From: Bacteroidota bacterium
GTDB taxonomy: Bacteria > Bacteroidota > Ignavibacteria > Palsa-1295
DNA length: 39,746 nucleotides
Assembly: GCA_025363505.1 (NCBI GenBank)
Contig: JANYDV010000019.1
Location: 1 to 39,746 of the forward strand
Reading direction: 5' to 3'
Each line of letters starts with the position of its first letter. Position 1 is the first letter of the stretch. Made by a program: the position numbers and the translations under genes. Of the stretch, positions 1 through 8,581 are shown one piece after another. The notes below the pieces were generated by a model. That model was not told where the DNA came from and made no database searches. It worked only from the letters and a program-made list of their open reading frames with translations.

Positions 1-1409
1 GACGCATTATCACTAATATCATCATTTACAGTAGCTAAATTATTTGCAAATAATGCACCAGAATTAGATATGCGTACTTTTTCATTTGTTGTATTACCTT
101 TTGCATTTGCTGCATTAACCATAATACGAAGTGTACCATTAAAATTACCAAAATCACCGGATTGCAAGTAGCAAGAACGCCATTCATTTGAATTTATGGC
201 TGCTGCTGGATCACTTGCGAACTCAAGTCGTGCAGGTTTAAAAGTACCACTTACACTTGACTGAATTCTTACCGTTGCCGGTTTAAAGCTACCCAGTCCT
301 AATACGGGTGTTGCGTTTACATGGAGAATTGATTTTGGCATAGTAGTCCCAATTCCAACGAAACCGTAATCATTGTTATCTCCAGCTATATTTTCTCCAG
401 CAATTATAGTCATAAGTATATTCCACGAATTATCATTGAAAAGTCCATTTGTATCACCATTTGGGTTTGTACAAGAACTAGTTGAATGACCAGCACCACT
501 AAAAGTAAATCCAAAGCATGGGTTACTTGAACCTGCTGAATATGTGGGAGTATTAGTAGTCATTGCAAATCGTAGTGCCCCACAACAACCATCTTGGAAC
601 TGGTAGGAATTATTTGCTTGACTAAATGCTCGTTCAGAAATAAATGCATTATGTAAAAATTCTGTTTGATAATCTTGACACACAGTAATTCCCCCAGAAT
701 AATTTTTATCCTGAAGCCACCCACCAGCTCCAGCCTGTGTTCCTATTCCAATTTTTTCAGTAGATGATGAAACATTTGATCGAGTGAGGCGCATATCGCC
801 ACCTGTAACATTAAATCTTGTAATAGGAGTGACCGTACCTATTCCTACATTTCCATTCGGAAGCATTGCACCAATATCCCGAGTCATTGTTGCATCACAA
901 CAATCCTCATGTCTAAAAACGAATTTTTCATCCGAGTTGTCACCCCAAACAAGATACGCATCATTAGCGTCCGTACTCCCGAGGTTTTTCATACCTAAAA
1001 ATACGGCATCAGTACTTTGACTAACTTTCAAACCATAGTAATTTGCATTATTAGGTTGCCATGATGGTGAAAGATTCGGTTTCCCGATTAACGACCATGT
1101 CGATCCTAAATCAGTGGCCCCGAATGTTCCGCTTTCTACCTGTCCAATCCTTCCTCCGGATACAATAAACAAATCATTTGGGGTTGAAGTCCCTACCCCA
1201 ACATTACCAGACGGGTCAATTCTCATACGTTCGACATTTGAAGTAATTAGTGGGAGAGGCAATGAATTTGTTGTCCCGAGAACATCACCAGATGATGAAG
1301 CATTGCCGGTTGTTAGCCATTGTGAATATGCTGCCTTAGAATGAATAGAAACTAAAACACATATAAAAAATACGAAGTGTATCCTAAAAATGACAGAATC
1401 TTTACGCAT
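1..1409 (-). CDS. Tail-fibre/adhesin-like secreted protein with NVGIGT repeats (3' end outside window)
   Basis: This reading frame is open from an ATG at 1409 to the window edge (469 codons, no stop), so it is absent from the ORF track. A good ribosome site (AAAGGAG) lies just before the ATG. Residues 8-30 look like a signal peptide. The motif (N)VG(I/V)GT.(T/M)P recurs near residues 69, 188 and 350, each followed by a short beta-strand such as LFIVSGG. This repeat is typical of Bacteroidota surface proteins and phage tail fibres that often end in a peptidase S74 intramolecular chaperone domain. That C-terminus would lie outside the window. A CC pair (HEDCCD) and a second one (DGCCG) are visible. 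The closest upstream gene in the same orientation is a broken sigma factor. Function is likely a surface-exposed fibre or adhesin; the S74 domain is only a prediction. Confidence 0.8.
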   Translation of the reverse strand, partial: MRKDSVIFRIHFVFFICVLVSIHSKAAYSQWLTTGNASSSGDVLGTTNSLPLPLITSNVERMRIDPSGNVGVGTSTPNDLFIVSGGRIGQVESGTFGATDLGSTWSLIGKPNLSPSWQPNNANYYGLKVSQSTDAVFLGMKNLGSTDANDAYLVWGDNSDEKFVFRHEDCCDATMTRDIGAMLPNGNVGIGTVTPITRFNVTGGDMRLTRSNVSSSTEKIGIGTQAGAGGWLQDKNYSGGITVCQDYQTEFLHNAFISERAFSQANNSYQFQDGCCGALRFAMTTNTPTYSAGSSNPCFGFTFSGAGHSTSSCTNPNGDTNGLFNDNSWNILMTIIAGENIAGDNNDYGFVGIGTTMPKSILHVNATPVLGLGSFKPATVRIQSSVSGTFKPARLEFASDPAAAINSNEWRSCYLQSGDFGNFNGTLRIMVNAANAKGNTTNEKVRISNSGALFANNLATVNDDISDNA

Positions 1410-1630
1410 AATATTCTCCTTTGAGGGAATGAATAATTTGTTTCTGTCCAAACTATTTGAACAGGTGGATTTCTATTCCAACTTCGCAAATGAGATTTGA
1501 TGTATGCTAAAAATTGTCTACTTTATCTCTTAGCTATAATGTTGACAAATGCGATTGTAAATATAAACCTTAATTAGGAATGTATTTCCTCAGCCAAAAT
1601 CCGACATCGGTTTTAAAATAATTGAATTTT

Positions 1631-2130
1631 TTAATTAGAGGCTACCCCACACCCCCGTTTTTTCGCTATTTTCATCAATTTTGTCATAGCACGTTGGTAT
1701 CTTTTCTCGATTGCTTTAGGGTTTTTCCCGCTTTGATAGGCAATTTCTATAAGTGTATATCCCTCAATCTGATTTTTCCAAATAATATCTTTTCTACTTC
1801 TGAAATCTCTTTTAGTAAAATTTGTAGTGTTTCGTACACAACAAGTTGTTCCGCATCATTATCTACTGAAGCAAAATCAACTCCATTTTCTTGAAGCATA
1901 TCGAGTGACCTTTTCCTTCGTTCTTTTTTTGATCTATTAAGCCAAAGATATTCCATGGTTTGGATAAACCAACTTCGTAAAGCAGGTTCTTCTATTTTTT
2001 CAAGTTCATCTAATTTTCCTAAGTAGATCATTGTTGCATCTTGCAGAAGATCATTTACTTGATCATTGCTAATGCTGGGGTGCTTCCTGCTAAACCAAAG
2101 CCTTGCATTTTGAATAAGTTTTTGTTTCAT
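1631..2130 (-). pseudogene. Small sigma-70 family (ECF-like) factor, interrupted by a one-base frameshift
   Basis: The track ORF (1747..2130, 127 aa) has an ECF-like region 2 (NDQVNDLLQDATMIYLGKL, then WLNRSKKERRKRS) but ends abruptly after VEKILFGK. Shifting frame by -1 at the AAAAG run gives VEKDIIW, then an ordinary region 4 helix-turn-helix (EGYTLIEIAYQSGKNPKAIEKRYQRA) ending with TAA at 1631. The combined span is 500 nt, one short of 167 codons, so a single missing base explains it. The restored protein would be about 166 residues, normal for a small sigma factor. The downstream gene is the fibre-like protein, which it might control. Causes could be a real mutation, a sequence error at a short A run, or less likely -1 ribosomal frameshifting. 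If read as is, the product lacks the -35-binding domain. Confidence 0.72.
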
Positions 2131-2207
2131 AGGAATTTGAATCGGACTAAGTATATAAGTAAAAAACCCCTGAAAATCTATTTTGTTACATTAAATTGAT
2201 AAAAAAA

Positions 2208-3440
2208 ATGAAAAAGTTTAGATTTTTTTTTACTTCACTCACTTTAACACTATTATTTACAACAAGTTATGGGTCAATTAAAACTGGTCTCGATGTTATC
2301 TCAACATCAAAGACTTCGGTCTTGATGTCGAAACGAATAGGGTTAATTTGTAATCAGACTTCACGGACGCACGATGGGAAGTTTGGTCCGGATGTGTGTC
2401 TGAGAAAAAAGTTGAAATTGGTTGGATTGTTTTCACCCGAGCACGGATTTTCGGGCGTACGCAAAGCAGGTGCAACGAGCGATACGGCAACCACCTATAA
2501 TAACATTCCCATCTATTCGCTCTATGGCACCACGCGCAAGCCGACAAAGAAAATGCTGCGCGGAATTGATATCTTGGTCTTTGATATTCAAGACATTGGT
2601 GTCAGACCATATACATATCTTTCAACAATGATACTGGCAATGGAGGCTGCTGCGGAGGCGAAGATTGAGTTTGTGGTGCTCGATCGCCCCAATCCGCTCG
2701 GTGGCGAGCGCATCGAAGGAAATATACTTGATACGACGCTTCGATCATTCGTCGGGCAAGTTGCTATCCCCTATATTCACGGAATGACACTCGGTGAAAT
2801 TGCAAAGATGGCAGTGGGTGAGCGTTGGTTCAAGTCCGCAGCGAAGCTCAAGCTGACAGTGATTGCAATGACTGATTGGAAACGCACAATGACATGGCAT
2901 GAAACCGGACTCGATTGGACACCACCCAGCCCAAACATTCCGACATTTGAAAGTGCAGTAGGTGCGGCAATGTTTGGCGCCATTGGCGAACTTGGTGTGC
3001 TATCGGTTGGCATTGGTTCGGACACACCATTTCTCCGCCTCGGCTCACGACTTGTTTCGAGAGAGATGCTTTTTGATGCAACAAAAAAATCACTCTCTGC
3101 CGAGTTATCGGTTCGTGCAGAAGATTATACTGTACCTTATGCCGACTCACAAAAAACTTACCACGGTGTTGCACTCACACTTCCAAAAGATATTAATACA
3201 GTTAAATCACTATACCAAGCGCAATTCAAAATATTCTCTGCACTACTCAAGGATACAAATTTTTCCAAATCGTATACGGCGGTAGTGTTTTCATCGAAAC
3301 GGATGTTTGAAAAGGTTACCGGGACGACCGCTCTCTTAAAAGCCTTCCAAACCGCTTCCACCCCTGACTCCGTAATAGCATTATGGAAACAGGATGAATC
3401 TCGTTTTCGTACACTTCGCAAAAAATATTTATTGTATTAA
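2208..3440 (+). CDS. NamZ-like exo-beta-N-acetylmuramidase (DUF1343 family)
   Basis: The protein has the hallmarks of the DUF1343 family: a GLDV start, GLICNQTSRT, LFSPEHGFSG, SLYGTTRKPTKKML, VFDIQDIGVRPYTYLSTM, LDRPNPLGG and SFVGQVAIPYIHGMTLGE. Family members such as NamZ remove N-acetylmuramic acid from the non-reducing end of peptidoglycan fragments, outside the cytoplasm, in cell-wall recycling. The track begins at a TTG (2196), but the ATG at 2208 gives a clean signal peptide (MKKFRFFFTSLTLTLLFTTSYG), so I prefer it: 410 aa, the usual family length. Its stop overlaps the next ATG (TAATG), indicating translational coupling with the small membrane protein. The family call is firm; the precise substrate is inferred. 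Confidence 0.88.
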   Translation: MKKFRFFFTSLTLTLLFTTSYGSIKTGLDVISTSKTSVLMSKRIGLICNQTSRTHDGKFGPDVCLRKKLKLVGLFSPEHGFSGVRKAGATSDTATTYNNIPIYSLYGTTRKPTKKMLRGIDILVFDIQDIGVRPYTYLSTMILAMEAAAEAKIEFVVLDRPNPLGGERIEGNILDTTLRSFVGQVAIPYIHGMTLGEIAKMAVGERWFKSAAKLKLTVIAMTDWKRTMTWHETGLDWTPPSPNIPTFESAVGAAMFGAIGELGVLSVGIGSDTPFLRLGSRLVSREMLFDATKKSLSAELSVRAEDYTVPYADSQKTYHGVALTLPKDINTVKSLYQAQFKIFSALLKDTNFSKSYTAVVFSSKRMFEKVTGTTALLKAFQTASTPDSVIALWKQDESRFRTLRKKYLLY

Positions 3441-3820
3441 TGGCAAATTCGTTTACCTATCATCCGGGCGTTTGTAATATTGATCAGCGCGGAGTTGCGA
3501 TCCGTCGCAAACTTGCATACGCGACGATCATCGGCGGCATTGTTACCTATATAGTATGCTCATATTTCGGTGTTGCTCCGATCTTCAGAGCTATTACTGA
3601 GGCTGGGTTCGGATTCGCTACTGCCCTAAATCTTTTTCAAGCAAAAGAACAATTTTGTGTAATCAATGCTTCGATGAGAACCACAGAAATGGATTTAGTA
3701 AAAACGAAAATTGTTGACGATCTCTATAAAACATTAGACCTAAAAAAACGAAATGCCATGCTGTTGAAAGCAATGGCATTTGCAATAATTATCGGGACAG
3801 TTGCGTATTTACTGCCGTAG
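3440..3820 (+). CDS. Small membrane protein with an N-terminal CNI motif, unknown function
   Basis: This 126-residue protein starts inside the stop of the NamZ-like gene (TAATG). Near residue 12 it carries GVCNIDQRGVAIRRK, then a hydrophobic segment (about 26-48), a second cysteine (QFCVI, about residue 71), a charged stretch, and a C-terminal transmembrane segment (AMAFAIIIGTVAYLLP). The arrangement, a CNI(G) box followed by arginines and one or two membrane helices, resembles short hypothetical membrane proteins common in FCB genomes. No catalytic motif is seen. Coupling to the muramidase suggests co-expression, but a functional link is only inference. Confidence 0.75.
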   Translation: MANSFTYHPGVCNIDQRGVAIRRKLAYATIIGGIVTYIVCSYFGVAPIFRAITEAGFGFATALNLFQAKEQFCVINASMRTTEMDLVKTKIVDDLYKTLDLKKRNAMLLKAMAFAIIIGTVAYLLP

Positions 3821-3823
3821 CGA

Positions 3824-3922
3824 TTATTTCGCGAGCTTCTTCTTTTCTGCCCACACGTCCTTGAAGCAGACATATACGATGCCTACCATTGACAGCACCA
3901 TCACTAAAAAGAATATTACCAT
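3824..3922 (-). CDS. Single-pass membrane microprotein (32 aa)
   Basis: Too short for the ORF track. The frame ATG...TAA encodes 32 residues: a hydrophobic helix (VIFFLVMVLSMVGIVYVCF) followed by a lysine-rich tail (AEKKKLAK), the topology of a membrane-anchored small subunit. It lies after the GyrI-like gene in the same orientation and opposite the end of the 126-aa membrane protein. No strong ribosome site is visible. Hydrophobic helices can arise by chance in short frames, so this is a candidate only. Confidence 0.42.
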   Translation of the reverse strand: MVIFFLVMVLSMVGIVYVCFKDVWAEKKKLAK

Positions 3923-3985
3923 AGTCGTAATGTAATGTTAATCATCCCAATAAACCGCAAAAGATGAGCATTAGTTTTCGTCTGG

Positions 3986-4471
3986 TTATTCTGCTTTTGG
4001 CTTTATCGGGATCCAAAGCTCTTCTTCCGATTCGGGGTCATCGTTCTTGTATTTTTCTCCGAGAATATCAAAGTGGGGTCGGGCGTCGAGTTCGTAGCTT
4101 GAGTTAGGCAGCCATTCGGTATGGATGTATTGGTAGCTTGATCCGGCGGCACTTGCGGCTCCTTTGTAATCAAAAACAACATAGAGACCGCCGACCAATA
4201 TGAAGCTTTCCATTTCGGTCGGAATTGTACCAAAATCGGTTACTTCAATAGCCGCCCATTTTTCGAACTCGGTCTTTGGGTTGAAATTACGAAAGAACAT
4301 CGGCGGATAGATTTGCACCGAGTACAAATCAGTACCGATATTATTTTGAATCTCCTTTCGACGAGGCATAAACCCACGCCAAAGATCGCGCGTAAGATTG
4401 TTCGAAAAAGACATCACCATTCTTTTCCCGATCAACTTTTTTTCAGGGAGAGTTTCGATTCGTGAATGCAT
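3986..4471 (-). CDS. GyrI-like / AraC effector-binding domain protein
   Basis: A free-standing GyrI-like small-molecule-binding domain of about 161 residues. Typical family strings are MSFSNNLTRDLWRGFMPRRKEI, LYSVQIYPP, FEKWAAIEV, GLYVVFDYKG, YIHTEWLPNSSYELDARPHF and EEELWIPI. Such proteins have the fold of the effector domain of BmrR/Rob-type regulators but no DNA-binding part. They bind hydrophobic ligands or, in some members, hydrolyse small cyclopropanoid toxins. The track starts at 4570, but that extension is arginine-rich and out of character. The ATG at 4471 (MHSRIETLPEKKL) matches the family start. It follows the small membrane protein and the photolyase in the same direction. Confidence 0.83.
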   Translation of the reverse strand: MHSRIETLPEKKLIGKRMVMSFSNNLTRDLWRGFMPRRKEIQNNIGTDLYSVQIYPPMFFRNFNPKTEFEKWAAIEVTDFGTIPTEMESFILVGGLYVVFDYKGAASAAGSSYQYIHTEWLPNSSYELDARPHFDILGEKYKNDDPESEEELWIPIKPKAE

Positions 4472-4488
4472 ACTACTGTAAGATTTTC

Positions 4489-4707
4489 TTATCTTCGAAA
4501 AAATGCACCGCCGAAGAACGAGGCGGCAAAGAAACAGGCGACGGCGATGATGCGATATGCCCACATCCAAAATGTTACCGAGGCGCCTTTATCGCCGAGG
4601 AATGCGGCGTGGTCGCGCATATAAGTACTCTCGATATAGGCGAAGATCGAGCCACAGAGGAAAATCAGGATCAGTGCAAGTCTTGGTAACATTTGCTTCG
4701 GTCTCAT
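4489..4707 (-). CDS. Small two-helix membrane protein
   Basis: A 72-residue protein with an N-terminal hydrophobic helix (ALILIFLCGSIFAYI), a short polar loop (ESTYMRDHAAFLGDKG) and a second helix (WMWAYRIIAVACFFAASFFGG) ending in RR. It starts 8 nt after the photolyase stop and ends 17 nt before the GyrI-like start, so the three probably form one transcript. No family recognised. The tight packing and clean membrane pattern support a real gene. Confidence 0.62.
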   Translation of the reverse strand: MRPKQMLPRLALILIFLCGSIFAYIESTYMRDHAAFLGDKGASVTFWMWAYRIIAVACFFAASFFGGAFFRR

Positions 4708-4715
4708 TACGTGTT

Positions 4716-6150
4716 TTACAAGCGTTCTTTCAACGCTTCAAACATTGCTTTTGCCTTATCTCGTTGCACATAATGATCGACTATCGGAAACGGGTAGTCT
4801 TCGCCCAAAACACAACTATAGTTTGCTTGGTCGAGCGGGGTCATCAGATGAGGTTCGTGAAGAAATTTGATCGGCAGATTTTTTAGCTCAGGTACATATC
4901 GTTTAATGTATTCTCTATCGGGGTCGAAGCGTTTTGCTTGCAGATATGGATTAAAAATTCGGTAATATGGTTGTGCGTCGGTGCCGGTCGAAGCCGACCA
5001 TTGCCAGCCGCCGTTGTTTTGTGCAATATCGCCATCGGTAAGCCAGCGCATAAAATGTAATTCGCCTTCTTGCCAACTAATCAGCAAGTCTTTGGTCAGA
5101 AAACTTGCGACGATCATCCGTGCACGGTTATGCATCCAACCTGTTTCGATCAGTTCACGCATCGCCGCATCAATAATCGGCACACCCGTCTTACCTGATT
5201 TCCATGCTTCAAGAAAAATATCGTTTTGCTGCCACCGAATCCCATCATATTTTTTCTGAAATGCAGAGTATTCGACTTCTGGAAACGACATTAAAATATT
5301 ATAGTAGAACTCGCGCCAAAGCAATTCACTAAGGTAGGTGTTAGCGCCTTCGGAATAATCTACATCTTGCGAAAGCAATAATGCCTCACGGGCAAGTTTG
5401 CGAATCGAAATCGTCCCGAATCTTAAGTGTGGAGAGAGCTTTGAAGTGCCGCCACTCAAAGCAAGACCATCACGGTTGGCTTTGTAGTTTTTTATTCCCA
5501 ATTCTTTAAAGCTACCCCAGCTTTTTTGTGCTTCGATGCTTCCACCAATTTGCATTCTCTTCGGAGAATGTTGATTGTTCGAACGATGAAAGATCAGGCA
5601 GTGTATGGGTTTCAAGGGAGGCAATATTTTTTGTCGGCTTCAAATTGTTTGGACAGATCGTTTCGGCAGACTCGGCGGCAATTCTTTCCCAGACTGATTT
5701 TTTGAATGGCGTAAAAACAGTATACGGTTTCCCTTCTTTTGTTTTTACTTCGCCGCTATCGAAGAGCACGTTCTCTTTTATTTCAACGAATGCCACACCA
5801 AGCTCAGCAAGTATTTTTTTGCAATCGCGGTCGCGTTTGATTTCATGCGATTCATAATTACGGTCGATATACACTTCCGTTGCGCCAGTTTCTTTGATGA
5901 GCTTTGTAAGTTCATCGTTGACATTCCCATTACGAATGACCAGACGCGAACCAGCTTTCTCGAAGGCAGTGATTAACTCAGCGACCGATTCACTGATAAA
6001 CCCAAGTTGATTCGGAGATTGATTTGCACTAAGCACACTATCCCACAAATACAATGGTACGACTTGTTCGGACTCGTGTACTGCACGAGCGAGAACGTTG
6101 TTATCATCAAGACGAAGATTGCGACGGAGCCAAACGATAGATATACTCAT
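4716..6150 (-). pseudogene. phr: Deoxyribodipyrimidine photolyase, split by a one-base frameshift
   Basis: Two overlapping track ORFs (5512..6150 and 4716..5624) are the halves of one class I CPD photolyase, which repairs UV pyrimidine dimers using FADH- and light. The N-terminal half holds the antenna-binding Rossmann domain (IVWLRRNLRLDDN, TEVYIDRNYE). The C-terminal half holds the FAD and dimer-binding helices: SKLSPHLRFGTIS, DAAMRELIETGWMHNR, and the signature NNGGWQWSASTGTDAQPYYRIFNP. The join lies near 5542-5550. Removing one T from AAATTGGTGG turns NANWWKH into NANGGSIEAQ, the expected linker. The 1435-nt span is one base over 478 codons. A one-base insertion or a sequence error fits. 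The start MSISIVW is only 11 nt downstream of a terminator hairpin. Confidence 0.85.
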
Positions 6151-6161
6151 AGAAAATAAAA

Positions 6162-6192
6162 AATCGCAAACGGTGAACCACCGTTTGCGATT
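6162..6192 (-). terminator. Strong rho-independent terminator after the 6213..7034 gene
   Basis: A perfect 14-bp inverted repeat (AATCGCAAACGGTG, 3-nt loop, CACCGTTTGCGATT) is followed on the minus strand by TTTTTATTTTC. It lies 20 nt past the stop of the sorting-domain gene. It is also immediately upstream of the photolyase ATG at 6150, so it separates the two in transcription. Confidence 0.88.
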
Positions 6193-6212
6193 ACAGTGAA
6201 CTTCTATGGTAG

Positions 6213-7034
6213 TTAACGCGAAATGATCTTCAACGGATTGCCTGACGGTATGCCATTGATAAATAATCGGACAAAAAATAAGCCGTGATCATTCGTCATA
6301 AACTCGAATGAATGTAAGCCTTCATTTTGATAGCCAAGATCGGCGCGTCCGTGCTCAATGCCATTTACATCAACGATCAATAATTCAATATTTCCGCTCT
6401 GCATTAGCGAATAATCAATTATTGTCTTCCCCTCGAACGGATTGGGATAGTTTAGTCTGATGCCGGAGCGTTGTACACTTATTTGGTTTTGAGTGACACC
6501 GGTAATATCAAATGTATCCTCGACGAGTGCAACGGCATCGATCGAATAACTTTTTGCACCGTTCGAAGTGCCAAGCCCCGGAAGACTAAATTCCATATAG
6601 GAAAATTGACTGTCGGGTACTTGATAAATATTTATACCATCTTGTAAATAAAAAGGAGTTAATTCGGTTGAATATTCCAAAGCGCCGAATTGGTCAGTTT
6701 TATAGAGTGTCATTTGTCCGGCAGAGCTATCGACTTCTTTGTCCTTTCTTCCCCAAATGACAATTTTTGATTTTGGTAAGATCGGGATGAGGATCGGCTT
6801 TGCAATAATCCCGTTATGGCGCCGAAATGCAAGATCAAACAGCGGTGCGTTGCCACTGATAACAGCAAACTTATTGTCCGGCTTCCCGAGTGCATTTTCA
6901 GGCGAGCTTACACCGGAAACACCTTGTGCATAGATCGAATCTGCAAAGACCGAGTCGATCTTTAGGCTTGTTGCTGATGCAACTGAGCAACACATACTGA
7001 CGAACAGAAATGCAAAAATGTATAAACTTTTCAT
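6213..7034 (-). CDS. Secreted protein with type IX secretion-like C-terminal sorting domain
   Basis: A 273-residue protein with a signal peptide (residues 1-21, ending SVASA), a beta-rich central part of no recognised enzyme type, and a C-terminal module of about 80 residues beginning RLNYPNPFEGKTIIDYSL and ending in a short strand (NPLKIISR). The NYPNPF start, the IELLIVDVNG strand and the final FVRL/I strand match the Por/type A sorting domain that directs proteins through the type IX system and is cleaved at the surface. The early part includes SPENALGKPDNKFAVIS, resembling the opening of carbohydrate-binding-like beta-sandwich domains in FCB proteins. It is the last gene of the livHM-HIT run and is followed by a strong terminator. 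Its role outside the cell is unknown. Confidence 0.75.
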   Translation of the reverse strand: MKSLYIFAFLFVSMCCSVASATSLKIDSVFADSIYAQGVSGVSSPENALGKPDNKFAVISGNAPLFDLAFRRHNGIIAKPILIPILPKSKIVIWGRKDKEVDSSAGQMTLYKTDQFGALEYSTELTPFYLQDGINIYQVPDSQFSYMEFSLPGLGTSNGAKSYSIDAVALVEDTFDITGVTQNQISVQRSGIRLNYPNPFEGKTIIDYSLMQSGNIELLIVDVNGIEHGRADLGYQNEGLHSFEFMTNDHGLFFVRLFINGIPSGNPLKIISR

Positions 7035-7084
7035 AGGATTACGATTTTAGTAGTTATTGAATAACTTCACTCCTTTCCCAAAAG

Positions 7085-7597
7085 TTACAACACACCTGCG
7101 AGAATATTCTTAAAAATCTGTGAAAGTTGGCTATGTTGGCTTTGCATATCCTCGGAGACCATTTTAATATCAGCAATGGTGGGCATAAAATTGGTATCAC
7201 CATTCCAACGTGGGACGATATGCCAATGCAAATGATCTTCGATACCGGCTCCGGCGGAGCGACCGATATTCATTCCGATATTGTATCCGTGAGGTGTCGA
7301 AAGTGTCTGCAATGCTTGTTGGCTTACTTGCAGAAGATTAGTGCATTCAGCAAGCTCGGAAATACTCAGGGATGAAAAATTTGCTGTATGACGGTTAGGG
7401 ACAATCATCAAATGTCCGCTATTATACGGATACAAATTCATTATAACGAATGCTTCTGTTGAGCGATGGATCACAAGACGTTCTTCATCATTGGAGCCGG
7501 CAAGAGCCGAGCAAAAGATACAGCTGTTTTCGGTCTCGGACTTTCCTTTGAACGTGTCAATGTATTTGCTTCTCCAAGGTGAGTAGAGGCGTTCCAT
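7085..7597 (-). CDS. HIT-family nucleotide hydrolase/transferase
   Basis: A 170-residue histidine-triad protein. The triad HLHWHIVPRW (H-x-H-x-H) sits near residue 122, and other family blocks are CIFCSALAG (possible zinc cysteines), YPYNSGHLMIVPNRH and NIGMNIGRSAGAG. The opening MERLYSPWRSKYI and length match the Ap4A-phosphorylase-like/AP4A hydrolase HIT subfamily common in many bacteria. The enzyme would act on dinucleoside polyphosphates or nucleotide adducts in the cytoplasm. It begins 6 nt after the livM stop, so it is probably co-transcribed with the transporter genes, though no pathway link is evident. Confidence 0.88.
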   Translation of the reverse strand: MERLYSPWRSKYIDTFKGKSETENSCIFCSALAGSNDEERLVIHRSTEAFVIMNLYPYNSGHLMIVPNRHTANFSSLSISELAECTNLLQVSQQALQTLSTPHGYNIGMNIGRSAGAGIEDHLHWHIVPRWNGDTNFMPTIADIKMVSEDMQSQHSQLSQIFKNILAGVL

Positions 7598-7603
7598 TTC
7601 GAT

Positions 7604-8581
7604 TTATACTTTGTTTGCTGCCGCTTTGCGTTTAGCAAAGAATCGTGTGAATGTTTCGCTGCCGAAGAGCCCTTGCGGACGGGCAATCATTAACACGATC
7701 AGCATCAGCGAATAGATGATCATTCGATATTCCGAGAACTCACGGAGTGCTTCGGGCATAATAGTAAGTAATATCGCCGCAAGAATGACACCGTAGGTAG
7801 ATCCCATTCCACCGAGGATCACCATCACAACGATCTCGATTGACTTCAGGAATGTAAAATTGTCGGGCGTGATGTATTGAATAAAATGTGCGAATAATCC
7901 ACCGCCGATTCCGGCAAAAAAAGAACCGATCACGAAGGCACGAACTTTGAAACGCGTTGTATGCACCCCCATTGCTTCGGCGGCGACTTCGTCATCGCGT
8001 ACCGCAAGAAAGCCGCGACCGTAGGTCGAGTTGATCAAATTCTCGACAAAATAAATTGCAACCAGCGCAATGCCGAACACCCACAAGAACGAAGAAAGCT
8101 GTGGCACTGCAAAACCGCGTGCACCACCGACGTAGGATATACCGTCGATCTTAAAATCTACGTTCTGAATGATGACGCGGATAATCTCATTAAAGCCGAG
8201 TGTAACAATTGCAAGATAATCGCCTTTGAGACGTAAACTGGGTATGCCGACGGCGAGTCCTGTTAATGCGGCGGCAAGACCACCGACTAATAACGCAATT
8301 GCCATCACGGGTACACCGCCCATCACCTCCGTGCCTAAGCCGTGTGTCGTAAGAAAAGTGGAAGCGATAGCCGAGACATACGCCCCGACGCCCATAAATC
8401 CCGCATGACCAAGTGAGAACTGACCGGTGAAACCGTTGATCAGATTCAGGCTCGTTGCCATCGTGATGTTGATGCCAATAAAAATAATGACCGTGTAATA
8501 ATACGGATCAATTTTACCGGTTACTAGCGAAAGCCCGATGAGACCGGCGAAGATCAATGCGAATATGAGTTGTGGTCGCAT
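7604..8581 (-). CDS. livM: Branched-chain amino acid ABC transporter permease LivM
   Basis: A 325-residue polytopic inner-membrane protein with LivM hallmarks: INITMATSLNLINGFTGQFSLGHAGFMGVGAY near the N-terminus, GDYLAIVTLGFNEIIRV in the middle (the ABC ATPase contact loop), and MVILGGMGSTYGVILAA. It pairs with LivH as the heterodimeric channel for leucine/isoleucine/valine or related polar amino acids or amides. The ATG overlaps the LivH stop by one base (TAATG). The ATPases LivG and LivF are not in the window, so the system must use ATPases encoded elsewhere. Substrate range cannot be read from sequence. Confidence 0.93.
   Translation of the reverse strand: MRPQLIFALIFAGLIGLSLVTGKIDPYYYTVIIFIGINITMATSLNLINGFTGQFSLGHAGFMGVGAYVSAIASTFLTTHGLGTEVMGGVPVMAIALLVGGLAAALTGLAVGIPSLRLKGDYLAIVTLGFNEIIRVIIQNVDFKIDGISYVGGARGFAVPQLSSFLWVFGIALVAIYFVENLINSTYGRGFLAVRDDEVAAEAMGVHTTRFKVRAFVIGSFFAGIGGGLFAHFIQYITPDNFTFLKSIEIVVMVILGGMGSTYGVILAAILLTIMPEALREFSEYRMIIYSLMLIVLMIARPQGLFGSETFTRFFAKRKAAANKV

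Noticed and set aside
784-1344. Two plus-strand ORFs (784..1020 and 1114..1344)
   Set aside because: Both are antisense to the open fibre-like frame on the minus strand, which has the repeats, signal peptide and ribosome site.
1799-1805. Classical slippery heptamer for programmed frameshifting in the sigma factor
   Set aside because: The site is only GAAAAG, not an X XXY YYZ heptamer, and no obvious downstream structure was seen; kept only as a minor possibility.
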